A DNA stretch of 37,950 nucleotides, from contig NZ_BJYX01000032.1 of the NCBI RefSeq assembly GCF_007991735.1, positions 1 to 37,950 on the forward strand, read 5' to 3'. Within the stretch, counting starts at the first letter, position 1, and each line of letters begins with the position of its first letter. Below are positions 24,966 to 33,193 of the stretch, piece after piece. A program made the translations under genes and the position numbers. This DNA is from Terrabacter aerolatus. Its GTDB lineage: Bacteria > Actinomycetota > Actinomycetes > Actinomycetales > Dermatophilaceae. A model generated the notes under the pieces. It had not been told where the DNA came from, searched no databases, and was given only the letters and a program-made list of their open reading frames with translations.

Positions 24966-26402
24966 ATGGCCCAGCGACACATCGTCTTCCGCCCGGCGAC
25001 GCAGCCCGGCGACGTGGCACAGCAGCTGACCGCCCGCTTCGAGGCCGTGCGCCGTGAGTTCGAGGTGCCCGACGAGTTCCCGCCCGACGTGCTGGCCGAG
25101 GCAGCCGCCGCAGCCGGCGCCGCGAGCCTGCCGGACCAGGACGAGACGGACATCCCCTTCATCACCATCGACCCCCCGAGCTCGATGGACCTCGACCAGG
25201 CGATGTCGATCGAGCGGCACGACGACGGCTACCGGGTGCGTTACGCCATCGCCGACGTGCCGGCCTTCGTCCGCGCCGGTGGAGCCGTCGACGCCGAGGC
25301 CCGCCGCCGGGGTCAGACGGTCTACTGCCCGGACGAGCGCATCCAGCTGCACCCGACCGCGCTCAGCGAGGGCGCCGCGAGCCTGCTCCCTGACCAGGTG
25401 CGGCCGGCCTTCGTGTGGGACATCCGGCTTTCCGCCGACGGCGAGGGCACCTCGGTCGAGGTCCACCGGGCCATGGTGCGCAGCGTCCGGCGCTACGACT
25501 ACGAGCAGGTGCAGAAGGAGGTCGACGCCGGCACCGGCGAGGAGTGTCTCCTGCTGCTCAAGGAGGTCGGCGAGAAGCGCATCCTGCTCGAGCGCCAGCG
25601 CGGTGGCGCCTCGCTGCCGTTGCCGGAGCAGGAGGTGGAGGAGGACGAGAAGGGCGACTTCAGCATCTCCTTCCGTCCTCTCGTGCCGGCCGAGGACTGG
25701 AACGCGCAGATCTCGTTGCTGACGGGGATGGGCGCGGCCGACCTCATGCTGCGGGGCAAGGTCGGGATCCTGCGCACGATGCCGGCCCCGGACCCTCGCG
25801 ACCTCGCCCGGTTCCGTCGGCAGGCCGCGGCGGCCGGGGTGTCCTGGCCGGAGGGGCAGCCCTACGGCGAGTTCCTCCGCACGCTGGACCGCGCGAACCC
25901 GCGGCACCTGGCCCTCATCCACGAGGCGACCTCGCTCTTCCGCGGCGCCGGCTACACCCCCTTCGACGGGACGGTGCCGGAGCAGCCGCTGCACGCCGCG
26001 GTCGCCGGCCCGTACGCGCACGTCACCGCGCCGCTGCGCCGCCTCGTCGACCGCTTCGGCCTCGTCGTGTGCGAGGCGCTGTCGGCGGGTCGGGACGTGC
26101 CGCAGTGGGCACGCGACGCGCTGCCCACGCTGCCCGAGATCATGTCGACCTCGGACCGCCGCACCAACGGGGTCCAGCGGGCGTGCACCGACGCCGTCGA
26201 GGCGGCCGAGCTGAGCCCCCGCGTCGGCGGGACGCTCGAGGCCGTCGTCGTCGACGAGAACGACAAGGGCGTCGTCGTGCAGCTCATCGAGCTCGCCGTC
26301 GTCGCCAAGGCGGCCGGTCGGGCCAGGGCGGGGGACACCGTCAGGGTCCGCGTCGACGCGGCCGAGGTCTCGACGGGCACGATCACCCTGACAGTCGTCT
26401 GA
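24966..26402 (+). CDS. RNB-domain (RNase II/R-like) ribonuclease
   Basis: This 478-residue protein is a shortened RNase II-type exoribonuclease without clear N-terminal cold-shock domains. The catalytic motif IDPPSSMDLDQAM supplies D69, D75 and D77; the fourth Asp of the E. coli motif is Q78, as I believe is common in this actinobacterial subgroup. Later blocks YTPFDGTVPEQPLHAAVAGP and TAPLRRLVDRFG complete the RNB domain, and the last 90 residues resemble an S1-like barrel. It is divergent from yaaA across 94 bp. Confidence 0.9.
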   Translation: MAQRHIVFRPATQPGDVAQQLTARFEAVRREFEVPDEFPPDVLAEAAAAAGAASLPDQDETDIPFITIDPPSSMDLDQAMSIERHDDGYRVRYAIADVPAFVRAGGAVDAEARRRGQTVYCPDERIQLHPTALSEGAASLLPDQVRPAFVWDIRLSADGEGTSVEVHRAMVRSVRRYDYEQVQKEVDAGTGEECLLLLKEVGEKRILLERQRGGASLPLPEQEVEEDEKGDFSISFRPLVPAEDWNAQISLLTGMGAADLMLRGKVGILRTMPAPDPRDLARFRRQAAAAGVSWPEGQPYGEFLRTLDRANPRHLALIHEATSLFRGAGYTPFDGTVPEQPLHAAVAGPYAHVTAPLRRLVDRFGLVVCEALSAGRDVPQWARDALPTLPEIMSTSDRRTNGVQRACTDAVEAAELSPRVGGTLEAVVVDENDKGVVVQLIELAVVAKAAGRARAGDTVRVRVDAAEVSTGTITLTVV

Positions 26403-26436
26403 GCGGCCGGCCTCGCGGCCCCTTCCGGCGTATGCC

Positions 26437-26456
26437 GTGTGCCCCCTAGGGCACAC
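26437..26456. terminator. bidirectional terminator between convergent genes
   Basis: GTGTGCCC (26437-26444), loop CCTA and GGGCACAC (26449-26456) form a perfect hairpin between the RNB gene and the convergent membrane-protein gene. GTATGCC (26430) lies at its edge. Confidence 0.75.
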
Positions 26457-26496
26457 CGGCTGGGTCTGCCCCTCCCGGAGGACGGAGGTCAGGTGG

Positions 26497-27294
26497 TCAC
26501 GGCGCGGTGGGGGTCGAGGCGCCACCGGCCGGGGCGGTCGGCGTCCCCGTGACCGTCGAGCCGCTGGTCGCGGTCGCACCGCCGGCGCCGGTGGTCGCCG
26601 GTGTCCCGGTGGGCGCGGGGGCGGAGCTCGCGGCCGAGGAGGGGGCGGCCGTCGCGCCGGCGCCCGTCGCGGGGGTCGTGGTGGCGGGGGTGGAGGGGGC
26701 TGCTGCAGAGCCCTGCGGGACGGGGGCGACCCCGGCGCGGCTGCCCTGCTGAGCCGCGTCGGCGCGGGAGGCCACGGGGGAGTCGACGACGGCGCCGGCG
26801 GCGGTGCGCCCGCCGAGGTTCGTCCCGGTGACCTGGGCGCCGGTCGTCAGCTGCACCCCCGTGACGAAGGCCGCGGCGATCGCGAACACCGCGGCCGTCG
26901 TCGCGAGCACGCGCCGCGTCGTCGGACGGTCGGGGCGGCGCCACCCGCGCCACCGGCGCTCGGTCACGACGGCCACCTCGGCGCCGTCGACGCCCCGGCG
27001 TGAGCGCACGAGCACGACCGCCTCCTTGGCGCGAGCCATGGAGTTCGTGTAGAGGCTGGCTGCCGTGGCGGAGACGACGCTGAGCACGGCCGCGCCGGCG
27101 ATGGTGCCGACGACCCCGAGACGCGAGCCCAGGGCGGCCGCGGTGGCAGCCGCCATCGAACCGCCGATCAGCTGGGTCACGGAGAGGTCGAGCAGCTTCG
27201 CTCTCGGTCGCGCATCGGGCTCCGGCGTGGGGGCCGGTTCGACACGGGTGCCGGTTCGGGTGTCGGACAGGTCGTCGGTCAGCTGTTCGGTCAT
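26497..27294 (-). CDS. membrane protein with Ala/Pro/Thr-rich tail, unknown
   Basis: I do not recognise a family. The 265-residue protein has an N-terminal acidic/proline-rich region, a hydrophobic stretch around residues 40-85 (SMAAATAAALGSRLGVVGTIA onward) that could span the membrane once or twice, a basic loop, a second hydrophobic segment (VLATTAAVFAIAAAFVTGVQL) and a tail of about 100 residues made almost entirely of Ala, Pro, Thr, Ser and Gly. The tail is probably extracellular and may cross the wall. ATG 27294 has a close AGGA upstream. Confidence 0.65.
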   Translation of the reverse strand: MTEQLTDDLSDTRTGTRVEPAPTPEPDARPRAKLLDLSVTQLIGGSMAAATAAALGSRLGVVGTIAGAAVLSVVSATAASLYTNSMARAKEAVVLVRSRRGVDGAEVAVVTERRWRGWRRPDRPTTRRVLATTAAVFAIAAAFVTGVQLTTGAQVTGTNLGGRTAAGAVVDSPVASRADAAQQGSRAGVAPVPQGSAAAPSTPATTTPATGAGATAAPSSAASSAPAPTGTPATTGAGGATATSGSTVTGTPTAPAGGASTPTAP

Positions 27295-27498
27295 GTTCCT
27301 GAGGGGTCTGTGGCGATCGTCTTCTCCCCTGCACGACGAACGGGAGTGCCGGATCGTTGGCATCTGCCCTCGGGTGTGACTCGGCTCACGTCCGGTCCCC
27401 GGCGCGTCCCGGTGCGGTGGCCGCGGGCTGGCGAGGCTGCGCCGATGCGGAGGTTCGGCCCCTCGGATGACAGACTCGGGGACGATCACTGGAGGAGC

Positions 27499-29136
27499 AT
27501 GGACGCCATCGCACTGCACGACCGCGAGACCGCGGACCGCCGAGACCCGGGCGGCGCAGGCCACCACGGGGGAGCGGTCGCCCAGGAGGCTGCCCGTCGC
27601 CGCACCTTCGCCGTCATCTCGCACCCCGATGCCGGCAAGTCGACCCTGACCGAGGCGCTCGCGCTGCACGCCCACGCCATCGGCGAGGCCGGCGCGGTCC
27701 ACGGCAAGGGCAACCGGCGCGGCGTCGTCTCGGACTGGATGGAGATGGAGAAGGACCGCGGCATCTCGATCACCTCCGCCGTGCTCCAGTTCGCCTACGA
27801 CGGCACGGTCGTCAACCTGCTCGACACCCCCGGCCACGCCGACTTCTCCGAGGACACCTACCGGGTGCTCGCGGCCGTCGACGCCGCGGTCATGCTCGTC
27901 GACGCGGCGAAGGGCATCGAGCCCCAGACCTTCAAGCTCTTCGAGGTGTGCCGCGCCCGAGGCGTGCCCGTCATCACCGTCGTCAACAAGTGGGACCGCC
28001 CGGGGCTCGACGCCCTCGCGATCATGGACGAGCTGACCACGCGGATCGACCTGCACCCCATGCCGCTCACCTGGCCCGTCGGGGTGGCCGGCGACTTCCA
28101 CGGCGTCCTCGACTGCGCCACGGGCGAGTTCGTCCAGTTCACCCGCACGCCCGGTGGGGCCACCGAGGCGATCACGACCCGCATGAGCGGCGACGAGGCC
28201 GAGCAGCTGCTCGGGTCGACGTGGACCGACGCGGTCGAGGAGTACGACCTGCTGCGCTCGTCCGGCCACGCCTACGACCACGAGCTCTTCCTCTCCGGCG
28301 CCGCGTCGCCGGTGCTGTTCGGCTCGGCGGTGCTCAACTTCGGGGTGCGCCAGCTGCTCGACACGCTCGTCGCGCTCGCTCCCGCCCCCGGTGCGCGGCC
28401 GGACCGGTCGGGTGCCCCCCGCGACGTGTCGGCGCCGTTCTCGGGCTTCGTCTTCAAGATCCAGGCGGGCATGGACCGCGCCCACCGCGACCGGCTCGCC
28501 TTCGTGCGGGTCTGCTCGGGCCACTTCACCCGCGGCATGGTCGTCACGCATGCCGACACGGGCCGGCCCTTCACGACGAAGTACGCACAGAGCGTGTTCG
28601 GCCGTGACCGGTCCACCGTCGACGAGGCGTTCCCGGGTGACGTCATCGGCCTCGTCAACGCCAACGCCCTGCGCGTCGGCGACACGCTCTACGCCGACGA
28701 GAAGGTGGCCTTCCCGCGCATCCCGCTCTTCGCGCCGGAGCACTTCGCCGTCGCCCGCGCCGCCGTCACCGGCAAGCAGAAGCAGTTCCGGCGCGGCATC
28801 GAGCAGCTCGGCGAGGAGGGCGTCGTCCAGGTGCTCCACTCCGACCGTCGCGGCGCGCAGGCACCGGTGCTCGCCGCCGTCGGGCCCATGCAGTTCGACG
28901 TCGCCCAGCACCGGATGGAGCACGAGTTCGGCTCGGCCATCCGGCTGGAGCCGCTCGGCTACTCCATCGCCAGAGCCGTTGCCGCAGAGGCGATCCCGAT
29001 CGTCAACAGCCGATCCGGTGCCGAGGTGCTGACCCGCGAGGACGGACTGGACGTCGCGGTCTTCGCCGACAAGTGGCGTCTCGCGTCGGTCGAACGCGAC
29101 GTGCCAGCAGGCTCCTTCATCCCGATCTTCGGCTGA
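27499..29136 (+). CDS. prfC: peptide chain release factor 3
   Basis: RF3 is a translational GTPase that removes RF1/RF2 from the ribosome after termination. The 545-residue protein has G1 HPDAGKST (42-49), G3 DTPGH (109-113) and G4 NKWD (163-166), then the RF3-specific C-terminal domains including TGKQKQFRRGIEQLGEEG and GPMQFDVAQHRMEHEF. A Gly/His-rich N-terminal extension of about 30 residues precedes the G domain. GGAGGAGC lies directly before the ATG. The next gene follows after 5 bp. Confidence 0.95.
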   Translation: MDAIALHDRETADRRDPGGAGHHGGAVAQEAARRRTFAVISHPDAGKSTLTEALALHAHAIGEAGAVHGKGNRRGVVSDWMEMEKDRGISITSAVLQFAYDGTVVNLLDTPGHADFSEDTYRVLAAVDAAVMLVDAAKGIEPQTFKLFEVCRARGVPVITVVNKWDRPGLDALAIMDELTTRIDLHPMPLTWPVGVAGDFHGVLDCATGEFVQFTRTPGGATEAITTRMSGDEAEQLLGSTWTDAVEEYDLLRSSGHAYDHELFLSGAASPVLFGSAVLNFGVRQLLDTLVALAPAPGARPDRSGAPRDVSAPFSGFVFKIQAGMDRAHRDRLAFVRVCSGHFTRGMVVTHADTGRPFTTKYAQSVFGRDRSTVDEAFPGDVIGLVNANALRVGDTLYADEKVAFPRIPLFAPEHFAVARAAVTGKQKQFRRGIEQLGEEGVVQVLHSDRRGAQAPVLAAVGPMQFDVAQHRMEHEFGSAIRLEPLGYSIARAVAAEAIPIVNSRSGAEVLTREDGLDVAVFADKWRLASVERDVPAGSFIPIFG

Positions 29137-29141
29137 GCCCG

Positions 29142-29894
29142 GTGAGCCGACGCCTCGAGGAGATCGACTGGCAGGAGACGCCCTGGGGCGAGATCAGCCT
29201 GCGGCGCCGCCTCGAGCCGTCACTGCTCGTCGACGTCTACGAGGTCAAGCTCGGTGAGGAGTTCCTCATGTCGAGCCTCTTCACCGTCGCCGAGGTCGAG
29301 CTCGCCCGACTGGGGCTCGCGGCCCTCGAGGGCACGGACCTCGACGTCGTCGTCGGCGGACTTGGCCTGGGCTACACCGCGGTGGCGGCGCTCGAGGACG
29401 AGCGGGTGCGCACCGTCACGGTGGTCGAGGCGCTGGGACCGGTCATCTCGTGGCACGAGCGCCGGCTGCTGCCCGACACGGCGTCGCTGACCCTCGACCC
29501 GCGCACCACCCTCCTCGAAGGGGACTTCTTCGCTCTCGCCCGGGCCGGCCGGGGGTTCGGCGCGCCGGGGCTGCTGCACGCGATCCTGCTCGACATCGAC
29601 CACACGCCGCACCACGTGCTGCACCCGAGCCACGCCGACCTCTACACCCGGGAGGGCCTCCGGAGGCTCGCCGCCCGGCTGCACCCCGGCGGGGTCTTCG
29701 CGCTCTGGTCGGACGACCCGCCGGAGGACGCCTTCACCGGGCTGCTCGTCGACGTCTTCGCCGACGCCGCCGCACACGACGTGGCCTTCGCCAACCCGCT
29801 CACCGGCGGGACCTCCGCCAACACCGTCTACGTCGCGACGACGTCGGCCGGGGGCGACCGTCGCGGGCCGGGCGGCTCCCGGGCCGGGACGTGA
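29142..29894 (+). CDS. spermidine synthase-like (Rossmann methyltransferase-fold) protein
   Basis: The 250-residue protein has a SAM-type Rossmann core with VVVGGLGLGYTAVAALED as motif I, VTVVEALGPVISWHE as strand 2, LLDIDHTP as strand 4 and LHPGGVFALWSDDP as strand 5. It resembles the spermine/spermidine synthase superfamily, but the polyamine-site acidic signature is not evident, so polyamine synthesis is not assured. The start is GTG 29142, five bases after the prfC stop codon, implying co-transcription. Confidence 0.8.
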   Translation: MSRRLEEIDWQETPWGEISLRRRLEPSLLVDVYEVKLGEEFLMSSLFTVAEVELARLGLAALEGTDLDVVVGGLGLGYTAVAALEDERVRTVTVVEALGPVISWHERRLLPDTASLTLDPRTTLLEGDFFALARAGRGFGAPGLLHAILLDIDHTPHHVLHPSHADLYTREGLRRLAARLHPGGVFALWSDDPPEDAFTGLLVDVFADAAAHDVAFANPLTGGTSANTVYVATTSAGGDRRGPGGSRAGT

Positions 29895-30030
29895 GGGCAG
29901 GAGGAGCGGGTCCGCGCGACCCGGCATACGCCCCTCTGCTGGTCCGGCGGCTCGGCGGAAGTGGCTCCGCGCCCGACGGCGAGGTCCTAGGTTGGTGGGT
30001 GAGGTCCCTACGTCCGGAGGAGGTCGTCCC

Positions 30031-30393
30031 ATGAGCGTCATGGTGTCGACCGCCGGACCCGTGACCACCGCCCGCCTGACGGGGGAGATCGACACCTACT
30101 CGGTGCCCGACGTGCGCGCGGCCTTCGAGCAGCTTCCGGTCCCCGCCGGGGGGACCGTCGTCGTCGACCTGCGCGAGGTGACCTTCCTCGACTCGTCGGG
30201 GCTCGGCGCCGTCATCGCGCTCTTCCACCGCGCGACGGCCGGCGAGGCACGGCTGCAGCTGGTCTGCGGCGCGGTGACGTCGCGACTCGTGCAGCTGATG
30301 CACCTCGACCAGGTCATGGACGTCGTCACGGAGCCGGAGGAGACGTCGGCACCGGCCGCCTCGCCCTCCACCTCCGAGCCAACGCCTCGCTGA
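30031..30393 (+). CDS. STAS-domain anti-sigma factor antagonist (RsbV/SpoIIAA type)
   Basis: The 120-residue protein is a single STAS domain with the phospho-acceptor loop TFLDSSGLGAV (Ser55/Ser56). In partner switching the unphosphorylated form binds the anti-sigma kinase and frees the sigma factor. The last 15-20 residues are Pro/Ser/Thr-rich and probably disordered. GGAGGAGG at 30016-30023 sits seven bases before the ATG. It converges on the kinase gene, with a shared terminator. Confidence 0.92.
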   Translation: MSVMVSTAGPVTTARLTGEIDTYSVPDVRAAFEQLPVPAGGTVVVDLREVTFLDSSGLGAVIALFHRATAGEARLQLVCGAVTSRLVQLMHLDQVMDVVTEPEETSAPAASPSTSEPTPR

Positions 30394-30415
30394 CCGGGCT
30401 CCGCGCGGAGCCCGG
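30394..30415. terminator. bidirectional terminator between STAS and kinase genes
   Basis: CCGGGCTCC (30394-30402), loop GCGC and GGAGCCCGG (30407-30415) start directly after the STAS stop codon and end five bases before the convergent kinase stop codon. Confidence 0.85.
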
Positions 30416-30420
30416 GTCCG

Positions 30421-30819
30421 TCAGGACGCGAGGGTGAGGTGCACTTGGACGCGCGTGCGCGCCGGGCGCGCCTCGATGGTCAGCCGATCGCTCAGTCGCT
30501 GGGCGATCCAGAGACCGCGCCCGCTCGTGGCCTCGCCGTCGACCGTGCGCAGGTGCGGCACCGACCCGGTGCCGTCCGCATCCTCGATGGTGAAGACGAG
30601 GGAGTCGGACGTCTCGTCGATGGACAGGACGCCGTGCCCGCCGCCGTGGACGATGCTGTTGACCGCGACCTCGTGCACGGCCAGCACGGCGTTGTCGGCC
30701 CGCTCGGGGATGAGTTCCCCCGCGATGGTCCGCACCATCTCGCGCACGCGGCGGAGGTCGTCGGGGCCGAACTCGACCCGGCCGAGCTCCCTGCCTGCAG
30801 CGACCGACGGACCTGTCAC
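30421..30819 (-). CDS. HATPase anti-sigma kinase (RsbW/SpoIIAB-like)
   Basis: The 132-residue GHKL ATPase has an N box AVHEVAVNSIVHGG (E50, N54), G1 box IEDADG and G2 box SGRGLWIAQRL. Such kinases bind a sigma factor or other target and phosphorylate the STAS antagonist. I prefer the GTG at 30819, which has GGGAG nine bases upstream; an in-frame ATG at 30846 would add nine residues (MPQKWEHAH) but has no ribosome binding site. It is divergent from the phosphatase gene. No sigma-factor gene is in the window, so its target is unknown. Confidence 0.88.
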   Translation of the reverse strand: MTGPSVAAGRELGRVEFGPDDLRRVREMVRTIAGELIPERADNAVLAVHEVAVNSIVHGGGHGVLSIDETSDSLVFTIEDADGTGSVPHLRTVDGEATSGRGLWIAQRLSDRLTIEARPARTRVQVHLTLAS

Positions 30820-30885
30820 ATGTGCATGCTCCCACTTCTGCGGCATCCGTGGGTGTTACGGCACATCGACTGTCAGGATGACCCC

Positions 30886-32700
30886 ATGAATGCGCCGTGG
30901 CAGACACCCGAGGCGAGCCGCGCTTCCGTCTCGCCCCGTCTGTCGTCGCTCGCGCGCCTCGCGGCCGAGGTCGCCGCCGCCACGACCCTCGACCAGCTCA
31001 CCGAGACCATCACCGAGCACGCGTCGATGGTGATGGGCGCCTCGCGCGCCATGCTCGCCGTCCGCGAGCGCGCCGTCCGCGAGGGCGCCGACCGGCTGCG
31101 CACCATCGCCACCCACGGGCTGACACCCTCCGAGGCGCAGATGTGGGCCGACCTCGGTCTCGACGAGCACTCGCCCCCGACGGATGCCGTGCGCACCGGT
31201 CAGGTCGTCCAGGTCGCCAGCCGCGCCGAGCTGCTGGCGAGGTACCCGGCGCTCGACGACGGCACGGAGCGCTCGTCCGTGACGCTGCCGCTCATCTCGC
31301 GCACCGACGGCTCGGCCATCGGAGCCCTCGGCTTCCGTTTCGACGGGAAGGTCGGACCGGTCGAACCCGACCTGTTGTGGGTGCTCGGCGTGCTGAGCGA
31401 CGTGTGCGCGCAGACCATGCTGCGGCTCCGGGCCGAGGCACAGAGCGCCGACCGGGCGGCCCAGCTCGAGTTCCTGGCCGACGCCTCGCAGGCCCTCGCG
31501 ACCTCCCTCGACTACCGGCAGACGCTGCGGCAGGTCGCCTCGCTCGCCGTCCCCGCCCACGCCGACTGGTGCTCGGTGCAGATGGTCGACGACGGGGTGC
31601 TGCGCACGCTGGCGATCGCCCACGTCGACCCGGCCAAGGTGGCTCTCGCGCGCGAGCTCGAGACCCGGTGGCCGGCGGACCCCGACCGGTCCGGGGGCGC
31701 CGCCGACGTCGTCCGGACGGGTCAGAGCCTGCTCGTGGAGGTCGTGACCGACGAGATGCTCGTGGCGGCAGCACAAGACGACGAGCACCTCCGGGTCTCC
31801 CGTGAGCTCGGCCTGCGCAGCGCCATGTCCGTCCCCCTCACGGCCAAGGACCGCGTGCTCGGGGTGCTGAGCTTCATCTCGGCCGAGTCCGGCCGGCGCT
31901 ACACCCCGCACGACGTGGCGTTCGCCGAGGACCTCGGGCGCCGCGCCGGCCTCGCCATCGACAACGCGGACCTCTACTCGCAGACGCGTCGCGTCGCGTC
32001 CGTGCTGCAGGCGACGCTCCTGCCGCAGGACCTGCCCGACCTGCCTGGCTGGCAGATCGGCACCGTCTACCGCCAAGCGGGTCGCACCGACGTCGGCGGG
32101 GACTACTACGACGTCAGTGGCCTCGACGACGGCCGGGTCATCGCCGTCCTCGGCGACGTCATGGGCCGGGGTGTCGACGCCGCGGTCTCGGGCTCGCTGA
32201 TGCGGTCGGCCGCGCGCGTGCTCTCGACCCAGGACCCCGCGCCCGACGCCCTGGCCAAGGCCATGGACCGCATGATGACCATCGAGCCGCCGACCCAGAT
32301 GGCCTCCTCCGTCTACGTCCTCTTCGACCCGCGACGGGACGACGTCGCGCTCGTCGTCGCGGGCCACCCGCCGCCGCTGCTCGTCCACGACGGGAGGGCC
32401 GGTTTCGTCACGGAGGACGGCTCGCCGGTGCACGGCCTGGGCCAGGTCTCGCGGTCGTCGGTGCACCGCGCCTTCGTCCCCGGCGACCTGCTGCTCCTCT
32501 ACACGGACGGGCTCATAGAGCGCCGCGGCGAGATCATCGACGTCGGCCTCGCGCGCCTGCAGGCCGCCGCCGACGAGCTGCTCACGACCGTCGACGACGA
32601 GACCGACCTCGACGAGGTGCTGGCCGAGCTCGCCGACTCGGTCTCCGACCCGGACCGGCAGGACGACGTCGCCGTGCTCGCCTTCCGACGCGCGGACTGA
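30886..32700 (+). CDS. GAF-GAF-PP2C (SpoIIE/RsbU-type) serine phosphatase
   Basis: The 604-residue protein has two GAF sensor domains (about 30-180 and 200-365) and a C-terminal PP2C phosphatase. Metal-binding motifs are VGGDYYDV (about 403-410), GDVMGRG, LYTDGLIE and QDDVAVLAF. Such enzymes dephosphorylate the STAS antagonist in response to a ligand or redox signal sensed by GAF; C-terminal stretches fit a soluble protein with no membrane segments. AGGA lies eight bases before the ATG. The neighbouring STAS and kinase genes are its obvious partners. Confidence 0.93.
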   Translation: MNAPWQTPEASRASVSPRLSSLARLAAEVAAATTLDQLTETITEHASMVMGASRAMLAVRERAVREGADRLRTIATHGLTPSEAQMWADLGLDEHSPPTDAVRTGQVVQVASRAELLARYPALDDGTERSSVTLPLISRTDGSAIGALGFRFDGKVGPVEPDLLWVLGVLSDVCAQTMLRLRAEAQSADRAAQLEFLADASQALATSLDYRQTLRQVASLAVPAHADWCSVQMVDDGVLRTLAIAHVDPAKVALARELETRWPADPDRSGGAADVVRTGQSLLVEVVTDEMLVAAAQDDEHLRVSRELGLRSAMSVPLTAKDRVLGVLSFISAESGRRYTPHDVAFAEDLGRRAGLAIDNADLYSQTRRVASVLQATLLPQDLPDLPGWQIGTVYRQAGRTDVGGDYYDVSGLDDGRVIAVLGDVMGRGVDAAVSGSLMRSAARVLSTQDPAPDALAKAMDRMMTIEPPTQMASSVYVLFDPRRDDVALVVAGHPPPLLVHDGRAGFVTEDGSPVHGLGQVSRSSVHRAFVPGDLLLLYTDGLIERRGEIIDVGLARLQAAADELLTTVDDETDLDEVLAELADSVSDPDRQDDVAVLAFRRAD

Positions 32701-32778
32701 CGTCGGGACGGTGCGGCCGGTCCCGGCCACCGGGGGAGTGGACGGGGGGCGCGGACGGAGCACCCGGCATACGCCCCC

Positions 32779-32784
32779 TATGCT
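32779..32784 (+). promoter_or_regulatory. -10 box of rnpB
   Basis: TATGCT ends eight bases before the first base of the paired RNase P RNA end (32793), the right spacing for transcription start. No good -35 is visible; GGCATAC lies at 32766-32772. Confidence 0.5.
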
Positions 32785-32792
32785 GGTGGGCG

Positions 32793-33188
32793 GATGAGTC
32801 GGCCAGACGGTCGCGTCAGGGCCTCGGCCCTGCCGAGGAACGTCCGGGCTCCACAGGGCAGGGTGGTGGCCAACAGCCACCCGGGGTGACCCGCGGGACA
32901 GTGCCACAGAGAACAGACCGCCGGCGGCTTCGGCAGCCGGTAAGGGTGAAACGGTGGTGTAAGAGACCACCAGCGGTCCAGGTGACTGGAGCGGCTAGGT
33001 AAACCCCACCCGGAGCAAGTCCAGACAGCGCATGCACGGTGCCCTCGGGCGCCGGGGAGACCGGCCCGGTCGAGTGCGCGGGTAGGACGCTAGAGCCGGT
33101 CAGCAATGGCCGGCCCAGATGGATGGCCGTCGCTGCGCCACCGGTGACGGGGGCGCGGAACAGAACCCGGCGTATCGGCCGACTCATC
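32793..33188 (+). ncRNA. rnpB: RNase P RNA, bacterial type A
   Basis: RNase P RNA is the catalytic subunit that trims tRNA 5' ends. The terminal P1 helix is seen directly: bases 32793-32804 (GATGAGTCGGCC) are exactly complementary to 33177-33188. Conserved blocks include GAGGAACGTCCGGGCTCCA (CRI), ACAGTGCCACAGAGAACAGACCG, GGTAAGGGTGAAACGGTG and the late CAGAACCCGG region. The true mature ends may be two or three bases inside the helix. An integrase gene ends five bases beyond it, so the 3' end is a likely attachment site. Confidence 0.96.
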
Positions 33189-33193
33189 CACTT

